A DNA stretch of 64,000 nt, from positions 26,556-90,555 of the forward strand of contig JABCPU010000275.1 in assembly GCA_016800925.1 (NCBI GenBank). The letters are read 5' to 3'. The notes beneath the pieces were generated by a model. It was not told the origin of the DNA. It saw only the letters and a program-made list of their open reading frames with translations, and did no database searches. Position 1 is the stretch's first letter. Each line of letters starts with the position of its first letter. The translations under genes and the position numbers were made by a program. Origin of the DNA: Suillus spraguei (lineage: Eukaryota > Basidiomycota > Agaricomycetes > Boletales > Suillaceae). Positions 55,943-64,000 of this stretch are shown piece by piece.

Positions 55943-57538
55943 CAGTGGCTCAAAAAACTGTCCGCATGTTTTGGCATTTTTCACTATCTATAATATTGTG
56001 TGAGAACAACAAATGCCTCAAAAACATGCTTATACCACATTGTAGTATGGCTTCAGGGCTTTCATTTGGCCCTACACCGTGGGAATCGGTGGAGATATGG
56101 TGGAGATACAAGGCTCACAAAATGGTGACTCATGCGGACAGTTTTTGACTCAAGTATTTTACAGTAATAACCAGGTATTCTAGTATTTGTATGACCTCCC
56201 TTGGCTTTAATTTACTGCCTCTATCCTTCTAGGCATACTCTCAATTAATTTTGGCAATCCTCAGCTGTGATCTTCCCCCATTCCACTGCTACTCTCTCCA
56301 AAGCTCCATACTCCTTTTAGGGGGTTTTCATAGGCTTGAAGCTTTTTCTTGAGTGTTTTCCCCAGAGATGTTCAATGACATTGACATCAGGAGACTGTGC
56401 TGGCCAGTCAAGAACATTGATGTTATGTTCTTCAAACCATTCCCTAGCTCTTCTGGATGTGTGCTTGGGATCATTATCCTGTTGGAAATGATATCTTCTT
56501 CATCAATCCCTGTTCTGCCAAGCTAGGCAGCAAGTGGTCATTTAAAATGTCCACATACTGCTCAGCATTCATCTTCCCCTCAACCTCAGCAAGCATTCCA
56601 CACCATTCCATCCATACAGCCCCATACCATTAAAGAACTCCTCCAAACTTGACAGTCCCATTAACCTCTTCTGTCTGTTAGGCCATCCCTTCTTTTTCCA
56701 TACCATACACCTTCCCATCTGACCCAATCCTATTGATATTTTGGTCTCATCTGACCATATAACACGCTTCCAGTCCTCTACAGTCCAGTGTTGATGAGCT
56801 AAGCAAAGGCTAGTCCTTCTCTGCCTATGTTTGATGGAGAGAAGAGGCTTTTTCTTCTTTGTTACTGCCTTGAGATTGAGCTGCCTTGAGAACATTCTCA
56901 CAGTTTGTGAAGAGACAGGGTAGTGATGGTGGAATTGATATAATGGGTGGCTTGGACAGCATTATCAGCCTTTCCTGTAGTGATATGTTGGATAATAGCC
57001 CTTTTGTCAGTAGAGGTAAGCTTGGATGGACGTCCTCCACAAGAGTTTTCCTTGTCTGGGTGGCTTTCTTTGATGAACTTGGCCACAGTGGACTTGCATA
57101 CTCCAGTTCTAGAGGAAATTTGGCGAGCAGAGAGGCCAGCATAAGACAGAGAGAGGATATTATCTCTTTGAGCAGAGGAGATGGCTTTCATGGTGATTAT
57201 GACTATGATACATGTGTTATATAGTTAGATATAGTCATAAAATAACATAATGACACCACTTTATAATTTATATAATAGTGGCATGATTTTTATGGTGTCA
57301 TAAATAATGATTTATATAGTTTTAATATACACTCAAAAAACTGTCCACATGAGTCATCATTTTATAAGCCTTATATCTCCACCATATCTCCGCGATTCCC
57401 ACGGTGTAGGCTCAAATAAAAGCCCTGAAGCCATACTACAATGTGGTATAAGTATGTCCTTGAGGAATTTGTTCATTCTCACACAATATCATAGATAGTG
57501 AAAAATGTCAAACATGCGGACAGTTTTTTGAGCCACTG
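55943..57538 (-). mobile_element. Tc1/mariner-type DNA transposon
   Basis: 1596 bp flanked by TA (55941-55942 and 57539-57540). Terminal inverted repeats of about 210 bp begin CAGTGGCTCAAAAAACTGTC on each side. Within each arm the end motif returns in reverse orientation: 56127-56152 on the left and 57331-57355 on the right. The transposase is on the minus strand. Confidence 0.93.
56230..57191 (-). pseudogene. Tc1-type transposase, frameshifted
   Basis: The start at 57191 (MKAISSAQRDNILSLSYAGL) leads into the paired helix-turn-helix DNA-binding part (ARQISSRTGVCKSTVAKFI, GGRPSKLTSTDKRAI). Frame breaks lie near 56900 and 56600. The DDE domain has VIWSDETKI (first Asp, near 56750), QDNDPKHTSRRAREW (second Asp, near 56490) and NVIEHLW (Glu, near 56375), with a spacing of about 34 residues between the last two: a DD34E catalytic triad as in Tc1. 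The transposase would cut at the terminal repeats and insert at TA. Broken frames make it inactive. Confidence 0.85.
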
Positions 57539-58439
57539 TATATCTGCGTCTATCTCCTTTCAGCATCCCTCCTGTTTCCAGTATTCCGGCTGTGTATATT
57601 TCCGTCCTGCTTATTGATCCATTACCTGTGTTTTATTTCCGACTTGTGCTTACTGATCTGCTGTGCATTAACTAATAGACTTCCATTATACTTCGTACAT
57701 AGCCCTCAGTCCCGGACTCGTTGATTATCTGTGCTAGTTACTTACAGTATATAAACCACTTGTAGATCTCCGTAGAACCTTAGTTTGAATATCATCTTAG
57801 ATTCTACTCATCCTTTCCTCTGGACTTGAGTTACTTTCTGCTCTAGTCATCTCTGAGACTTGGATTGATTCTTTTAGTCTATATTCTGACTCTATCTTCA
57901 GATAGTCTACCCCTGTTAGTTTCTAGTTAGGAACTCATTCTGAAACTAGCCTTAATCCTCATTCCATCTCTACGCTCCGGATAACCTTCAGATGTATCAT
58001 ATCCGATACCTTTGGACATCCGGATCTGTCATGCAACCCTTCCAGATCTTTGGACATATACCTACCCTCTGAAATAAGGGGCATTACTCAGGAAAGGGAC
58101 ACAGTGCACGAACTGAGGCCAAAGCCCTTCAGATCTTTCACCCTTTGAGTACGGTCTTAACACATCCCAACCCTCCCCTTCTCCCTTGTATGGCAGTCAT
58201 GATGCCTCTGCCATGACAGATAATGACAAAGCAGACTGGAGGATTATAGCCAGGTATATCATGCACACTCCAGGGTGGAACAACATGGTAGATCACAATG
58301 CTTTCTTGACAAGGTGAGTACGAAAGGGCATTGCTGACTTGCTAGCCACAACTAAATTAAGTGTTGGTGATGGTCACAGTCATATATCACACAATCTACT
58401 AGCACATACACATACTCACTTGAATGCAATGGCCATCAG

Positions 58440-59019
58440 TACAGACTCAAAACAACACTATGGACATTGATATCATTCAGACTGGCCAAGACATGGGTAT
58501 GTTCAATGTTTTATTGTTTTCTTTCGTTTGTTCTAACTTCTCATATTTTCATCAGTGCAGGGCAACAAACTTATGGATATTGAGACCAGTCAAGAAAAGG
58601 TGCATTTAATCTTTTCTTTTCTTTTCATTCATTCTAACTTCTCATGTTTTCGTCTTCACAGGGAAACAACGAAAGTCTGATGGATGTCAATATCCTTTGG
58701 ACCAGTCAAGACAAGGTATGTTTAATGTTTTTTTTTTTTTTCATTTGTTCTAACTTCTTGTATTTTTGTCATAATGGACGTTGATATTGTTCAGACCAGT
58801 GAAGAAAAGGTATCTTCAATGTTTTGTTTTTTTTCATTCATTCTAACTTCTCATATTTTTGTCATTGCAGGGCGACAACAAAAGTCTTATGGATGTCAGT
58901 GTCATTTGGACTGGTCAAGAAAAGGTATGTTTGCATGTCTTTTTTTTGCTTGTTCTAACTTTTCGTCATTGCAGGGAGACAATGCAAGTCTTATGGATGT
59001 TGACGACATTTAGACTGGG
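58440..59019 (+). repeat. tandem exon-intron units encoding an 18-residue repeat
   Basis: Six units follow each other: exons at 58440-58496, 58561-58599, 58662-58715, 58774-58809, 58871-58924 and 58975-59019. Full exons are 54 nt in phase 0 with the pattern G-[DN]-N-[KE]-S-L-M-D-V-x-x-[IL]-W-T-[GS]-Q-[ED]-K. Introns (64, 62, 58, 61 and 50 nt) share GTATGTTxxATG, a T-run, TTCTAACTT as a branch-site match and CATTGCAG. The second exon lacks 15 nt, the fourth has lost its acceptor and first residues. The unit length is about 115 nt. The last exon has a TAG in place of Trp. Confidence 0.8.
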
Positions 59020-59786
59020 TGTTAAGACTGTACTCAAGGGTAGAGAGATCCGAAGGGCTTTGGCCTCAGTTCGTACACTGTGCCCCTTTCTTGAGTAATG
59101 CCCCTTATTTCAGGGAGGAGTTATTCGTCCGAAGACCCGGAAGGGGTTGCGTGACGGATCCGGGTGTCCGAAGGTGTCGGATATAATACGTCCGAAGGTA
59201 ATTCGGAACGTAAGGAGAGGACAGAGATTAAGGCTAGTTTCGGAATGAGTTCCTAACTAGAAACTAACGGAGATGGACTATCCGAAGATAGAGTCGGAGG
59301 TATAGACTATAGGAGTCAATCCTAAGTCTCGGAAGGTGACTTAAAGCGGAGAGTGGCTTAAGTCCGGAGGAGGCAGAATGAGTAGAATCTAAGATGATAT
59401 TCGAACTAAGGTTCTACGGAATCTACAAGTGGTTTATATACAGTAAGTATCTAAGACGGATAATTAGCAAGTCCGGGACCGAGGGCTATGTACGAAGTGT
59501 AACGGAAGTCTATTAGTTATTGCACAGCGGATCAGTAAGCATGAATCGGAAATGAACACAGGAAAAGGATCAGTAACACAGGACGGAAATATAAATAGCC
59601 GGAGTACCGGTAGTAGGAGAAATGACGAAAGGAGATAGACGCAGATGTTCACCAGGGAGTTAAGGTGCGAGAAGTGAGTACATTCGGAAGGGTGGTCCGG
59701 ACAGGATCTGTGGACCGGACGGATATGGAAACGATCGGATCTGGACGATATGATCGGATCTGAGATTAGAAGTATGGTATATGACA
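59020..59786 (-). repeat. solo LTR of family G2 (copy 3)
   Basis: 767 bp, with the ends of copy 1, flanked by a perfect 5-bp duplication CTGGG (59015-59019 and 59787-59791). It is inserted in the last repeated exon of the unknown gene, just before that exon's donor site. Confidence 0.92.
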
Positions 59787-59853
59787 CTGGGTAAGTTTAC
59801 ATGTTTTATTATTTTTTTGCTCGTTCTAATTTTCTCTACCCTATTAGCCTCAC

Positions 59854-60329
59854 TGTTACAGTTGTACGTGCCCCTATTCATTTTCTCTTTGTTTCCTTAC
59901 TTGTATATCATGTCACATGACTCTGACTCATATGCTCAACGCATCTGTACTATAGTTGCCTTCCTTATTTGGATACGCACTTACTTTCCCACGCCTCTCT
60001 TGGTCCGTGCGCACATATTGGTCTATTTAAGCACGTTGTACTTGTAGTAGATTCTTTACTTTAATCTTACTGGGTTTTACCTGGAACATCCTTTGCTTAG
60101 GTCTCCAACCTAAGTTGTCTTGAATCGTCTCTAAGTCTAAGCACTCCTTAGCCTTAGTCTCTATTCTTGTAGAACCTCTTGGACTTATCCTTGAGGCCAG
60201 AACCTTGATCATACTCGGAACGCGTTCCTTGTACTTTCACCTTGTCCTCTTCTGGACATTGTAAGAACCTCCCAGCAGACCGCCTGTGTCTTTTCACTGT
60301 CGCTGGTGACGCCACCTCAGTTTGTAACA
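59854..60329 (+). repeat. 5' LTR of chromovirus copy B
   Basis: 476 bp, TGTTACAGTTGTACG at the start and GTTTGTAACA at the end. It is the reverse-complement match of the copy A LTRs. TCTATTTAAG (60022-60031) is the likely TATA box and ACTTTAATCTT (60058-60068) the likely transcript start. Confidence 0.9.
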
Positions 60330-60330
60330 A

Positions 60331-60341
60331 AAGATTAAAGT
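60331..60341 (+). other. copy B self-priming primer-binding site
   Basis: AAGATTAAAGT, one base after the LTR, is exactly complementary to ACTTTAATCTT at 60058-60068 in the LTR. The arrangement is the same as in copy A. Confidence 0.7.
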
Positions 60342-60526
60342 CCTTTTGATCGTCGACTACCCAGTCTTCGACCCAGAACCCTGATTGCTTAGATAAGCAG
60401 ATTAGCGTACGCGTACGCTAAACCGATTGTCAAGAGAAGCCCTCTGACAGAAGACAAGCCCTAACGGACAGCAAGACAGCGTGTGTAGGCACCAAGAAAG
60501 TATAACTCACCAGACGAATCACCAAT

Positions 60527-61182
60527 ATGGCGACCAAAGAATTTGAATACAAGATCGGTCAGCCAAATGGTTTTGATGGAGATCGCGACAATTCTCGCAA
60601 ATTTATCCAGTCATGCAATCTACATTCGACATCAACGAAAAGCTTTACACTACCGACAAGCAGAAGATCATTTTCATAACATCCTTCATGACCGAAAGGA
60701 ACACTAAATCCTGGAAAGAGCAATTCCTTGACCATGCTCAATCAACCGACACCTCTGGACAAAAAGTTGGTTATGGGACAATGGTGGATTTTATGAAAAG
60801 CTTCAAAGAAGCCTTCAACCCAGTGGACACCAAGGGAACCGCACTTACGAAACTCAGGGACCTCAAACAAGGAAGCAGAGATCTTCACACTTACATTGCT
60901 GACTTTGAGGCACTTGCAGCCAAGGCTCATATCACCGATAACACAACGAAGATCCAATTCTTCCAGGATGGCCTGAATTGGGGAATCCTTACAAAGCTTT
61001 TCGCACTAGGAGATGTCTCAGAAGTATTCCGAGATGTTGTGCTGCAATGCGTTTCCATTGACAACTCCCATCATCGCCTTCAAGCCATGAGGACACGTCA
61101 TGCTCCACAACAGAAGAAGAAGAACTATGGAAATGCACGATACATACCTAATCGTGATTCCAATGCAATGGTCGTAGATTGA
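60527..61182 (+). pseudogene. copy B gag (capsid)
   Basis: The start codon is at 60527 (MATKEFEYKIGQPNGFDGD), with a frame break near 60615 into the frame that runs to 61182 (FDINEKLYTTDKQKIIFIT, YIADFEALAAKAHITD, FFQDGLNWGI). The stop TGA at 61180 replaces a CGA codon of copy A (VVD followed by Arg), a CpG transition. The zinc knuckle follows after the stop. Confidence 0.85.
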
Positions 61183-62048
61183 ATCTCCGACATGGAGAGA
61201 TCCGAATGCATGAAGAAGGGACAATGCTTCGGATGCAAGAAGACAGGACATTGCATTCACAATTGTCCTGACAGAAAGAAGAAGACCCCGCTCCGACAAA
61301 CCGAAGTCAAAGAAGGGGAAGACGATGAAGAAACTGTAAGGCAGATTGTCGCGGATTTTTGACTTGGAGAAACAAAGACTCGACGTATGTTTCTCCCAAT
61401 GTACTACTAAGACTTGTACGTGCTGTAGGTGAAAGAAAAGAACTTCGTGTCCCTATCACCCTTCACTCGCGTACTTGTTTAAAATCTGTCGACACCACCG
61501 CTGTGATTGATTCAGGCGCAGCCGGAACATTCATCTCTGAAGAGTTTGTGAAACTCCATCAAATCACACGACGAAAACTCAAAACACCATTTCGAGTTAC
61601 TACGGCAGATGGAACTCTTATAAAAGGAGGACCAATCACACACTACTGTCTCCTAGTGGTCAAAATTGATGAACGAACCATGTATGGAAAATTCAATATC
61701 ACCAAACTAGGAAGAAGAGATCAAATCCTTCTGGGAATTCCGTGGTTACGAGCAATGAACCCAAATATAGATTGGGCTGCTGAAACACTCGTCCTTCCCC
61801 GAACAACGAAATCGGATGAAATCGAAATTGATATGGATACGGATCGAAAGAAGAATGGATTGCCCCCGATCTTCAATTGTCATTCTAAGAAGTGGCAACA
61901 TTCCCGACTTCTGAGATCCTCGTCATCCCTTCTATTCCTAACAATTCAGAACCGGAAGTACAAACACTGCGCACCACCGATCCATTCCACGTGTACAATT
62001 GCCAAGACCAGTATCACCGATTCCCCGCGCAGAAAAGCGCAAGAATGA
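61183..62048 (+). pseudogene. copy B zinc knuckle and protease
   Basis: The knuckle CFGCKKTGHCIHNC lies near 61230-61270. After a frame break near 61350, the protease frame (61359-62048) has AVIDSGAAGTFIS near 61505 and ILLGIPWLRAMNP near 61730. It matches copy A with few changes. The tail beyond about 61880 is out of frame with copy A. Confidence 0.85.
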
Positions 62049-62740
62049 ATCCGAACCTGAGCATCGGGCCGGACAAGAACCTATTGAGCAACGGCCAATA
62101 GAAGAACAGAAGTATGGAAAAGAAAAGCAGAAGAGGAGATCTCCGGACGGGATACCAACGTACTGAAATTATCCAAGTTCTATGTACCCCGAAAACTCTT
62201 CAACATACTCCTCGGCTTCAATTGAAGAAATCCCTGATAAAGAAGAACCCGTGCCCTCGTTGATCCCAACAGAGGATGATGAACAATTCGACACATGCAA
62301 GATGTCTGGCACACACCAGAAGTCGTGAGATTTCCTCCTACGAACTGGCGATGGAGAATTTCTTGTGGAATATGACACGATGGAGTTAGCATGAGAATCA
62401 TAGAAGAAGTTTCCATGGACACGCCCTCACACATGATGGAACTTCTCGATTCAAACAACTTCCAACTATTCCGCAATTCCCTTCTCCTCCGAAATACAGT
62501 AACAAAGCTCAGGAATTTGCCACGGATGAGAAGGAAAAGAAAAAGAAATCCTTCGAAGAATTGGTCCTGGACTATTTACATGACTTCGCAGACGTCTTTG
62601 CTAAAGACGGATTAAACAAACTACCCCCAAACGCCCGGTATTGATCATCGGATGATACTAAACCCGGTTTCATTCCCCGCACATCTAAGGTTTACCCGCT
62701 ATCAGAAAAGAACGCGCTGCCGTCAAAACGTTTATCGATG
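62049..62740 (+). pseudogene. copy B linker and RT N-terminus, frameshifted
   Basis: Counterpart of copy A 44943-44200: the Glu/Lys-rich linker, then fragments of the RT N-terminal part in several frames (62391-62615 and around). There is no intact frame over 75 codons. Confidence 0.65.
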
Positions 62741-62748
62741 AAAACGTT

Positions 62749-63950
62749 GTGAAAGGTTTTATCTCAGAATCGAAGTCACTCCAAGCCAGTGGCTTCTTCT
62801 TTGTGGGAAAGAAGAGTGGAGAATTGTGTCCCTGTCAAGATATCGCTACATCAACAATTAGACAGTCAAGAACGCCTATCCGCTCCCATTCCCTATCTCC
62901 CTGTCGCACGTCTTCATGGTGCACAGTTCTTTACGAAAATGGATATCCAGTCTGGCTATAATAATATTCGCATTCATCCCGATGATTGCTGGAAAGCTGC
63001 TTTACAACGGAATTCGCCTCTTTGAACCGAACATCATGTTCTTTGGCCTCTGCAATTCCCCGGCAACTTTCCAAGCGTACATGAATCATACTTTCCAGCA
63101 GGAAATTAATGAAGGATGGATGGTTATCTACATGGACGATATCCTGATTTTCTCTACAACTATGGCAGAACACCGCGAATGGACAAGACACATTTTGATG
63201 AAGATATGAAAGAACATTTGTTCTTGAAACCGGAGAAATGCACCTTTGATGCAGAAGAAGTGGAATACCTCGGAATGATAATTCGCCCGGACAAGTTGCT
63301 ATGGATACCGCCAAGACTAAGGGAATCTCCGAATGGCAGTTCCGAAATCTGTAAAAGATGTTCAGTCATTCCTCGGTTTCTGCAACTTCTACCGCACGTT
63401 CATCTCCCATTACTCTGATATCGCCGACCCCTTATCGAATTAACAAAGAAAGATAAGGTCTTTGATTGGTCAACCAAATGCATGGAACCTTCGAAGACTG
63501 AAACGACGCTTTACATCCCAACCGGTACTCGCAACCCTGATCCCTCCCGACAATTTGCTATTGCTACCGATGCTTCGCTCGTAGCAACCGGCGGAGTTCT
63601 CTTGCAGACTGACAAAAATGCATTTATCACCCATGTGCATATCTCTCACAGTCTTTGAACCCGCAGAACGCAATTATCAATCTTTGACGGGAACTCCTTG
63701 CCGTAATCCGGGCATTGAATGAATGGCGCCATTATCTTGAAGGAAACCCACACCCGTCCTGGTATTCACCGACCACAAGAATCTTCTGTACTTTAGAAGT
63801 GCACAGAAGCTTACCCGTCGCCAAGCACGTTGGCAATTGATTTTGTCTATTATACATTGAACTGCATCACGTTGCAGGTACTAAATTGGCAGTACCTGAT
63901 GCACTATCTCGCCGGCCCGACTATGACTCCGGCAAAGACGATAACGAGGA
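62749..63950 (+). pseudogene. copy B reverse transcriptase and RNase H, frameshifted
   Basis: RT blocks appear in at least four frames: FFVGKKSGEL near 62800, MDIQSGYNNIRIHPDD near 62940, LFEPNIMFFGLCNSPATFQA near 63020 and VIYMDDILIFS near 63123. They continue with thumb and RNase H parts (AIATDASLVATGG near 63560, [19 protein letters not shown] near 63770) in further frames to the PDALSRR block near 63900. Degradation is stronger than in copy A. Confidence 0.85.
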
Positions 63951-64000
63951 CCAGACACTCCTCCCTGACGCTCTATTCGTTCGTCTTATTGATTACTGAT

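Larger units (their letters stand above)
55821..58162 (+). repeat. G2-family solo LTR (copy 4), split by a Tc1 element
   Basis: TGTCATATACC at 55821 and GTCTTAACA at 58162 are the two LTR ends in the opposite orientation to copies 1-3. Without the Tc1 insertion (55943-57538 plus one TA) it is about 744 bp. Flanks are TGTCC and CATCC. Each can be derived from CGTCC by one CpG transition on opposite strands, so they probably are a decayed target duplication. Confidence 0.85.
55689..59019 (+). pseudogene. unknown gene split by LTR and Tc1, ending in repeated exons
   Basis: I do not recognise the product. The frame starts at 55689 (MTRSASSLNN), is Ser/Pro-rich (SLPSPPLQQVDPKHSTPTA) and breaks at 55820, where a G2 LTR begins. 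It resumes in the same frame after the LTR at 58163, counting one 5-bp target copy, with more Ser/Pro and then WRIIARYIMHTPGWNN near 58230, ending at a GTGAGT donor (58314). After an intron the repeated exons follow (58440-59019). The last exon carries a TAG and is cut by another LTR at 59020. It lies just downstream of the Plavaka transposase, so it could be a second Plavaka gene or a captured host gene. Confidence 0.5.
59854..64000 (+). mobile_element. chromovirus copy B, 5' part; continues past window
   Basis: The same family as copy A, in the opposite orientation. Order: 5' LTR (59854-60329), primer site, gag (60527), knuckle and protease, linker, RT, RNase H to the window end. Many frameshifts and C-to-T type stops are present. 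The insertion is in intron-like sequence downstream of the exon array. Confidence 0.9.

Noticed and set aside
59781..60047. 88-codon hydrophobic plus-strand frame
   Set aside because: It starts at the end of the G2 solo LTR and runs through the LTR of copy B, so it is a chance frame across two repeats.

Overview
The window looks like a piece of a transposon-dense basidiomycete genome, most likely an Agaricomycete (mushroom-forming fungus). The reasons are gene style and content: many spliceosomal introns of about 45-65 nt; a Leu-Pro-x-Glu-Val-type F-box protein; a polyporopepsin-like aspartic protease; a WD40/HET incompatibility-type protein; a DUF6533-type membrane protein; a UbiA-type prenyltransferase relic; and Plavaka/KDZ, DIRS-type and chromovirus transposons. 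All family names rest on recognising motifs by eye; no search was run.

Layout. 1-11723: one large Ty3/Gypsy element on the minus strand (5' LTR, tRNA-type primer site, gag, protease, a conserved extra domain, RT, RNase H, integrase), broken by frameshifts; its 3' LTR is not seen. 11889-14460: the 3' half of a Ty1/Copia element on the plus strand with its 3' LTR start. 14782-27345: the main gene island, holding an unrecognised intron-containing gene, an F-box protein, a six-exon secreted aspartic protease, a two-exon lactonase-like beta-propeller, a four-exon WD40-HET protein and a two-exon LYR-type mitochondrial protein. 27691-29087: a DIRS-type repeat end, a near-perfect 156-bp inverted repeat and a tyrosine recombinase relic. 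29100-35665: a second gene island with a probable multi-pass membrane protein, a UbiA relic and a DUF6533-type gene built from micro-exons, separated by simple repeats and tandem hairpins.

36852-64000 is nested transposon debris: a DIRS-type gag/RT element cut by a chromodomain-bearing Ty3 element (copy A, 39429-47025); the gag and LTR of a second Ty3 family; solo LTRs of that family with intact target duplications; a decayed Plavaka transposase split by another solo LTR; a Tc1-like element inside an LTR that itself splits an unknown gene; and a second chromovirus copy (copy B) running off the right edge.

The most unusual signals are: (1) a tandem array of 18-codon, phase-0 exons each followed by a near-identical short intron (58561-59019); (2) two LTR families whose primer site is an 11-nt complement of a sequence just downstream of their own TATA box, as in Tf1-type self-priming; (3) chromovirus copy A flanked by two unrelated transposons with no target duplication, suggesting LTR-LTR recombination; (4) an extra zinc-knuckle ORF after the chromodomain of copy A; (5) a 155/156 inverted repeat; and (6) a duplicated copy of the protease promoter upstream of the WD40-HET gene.
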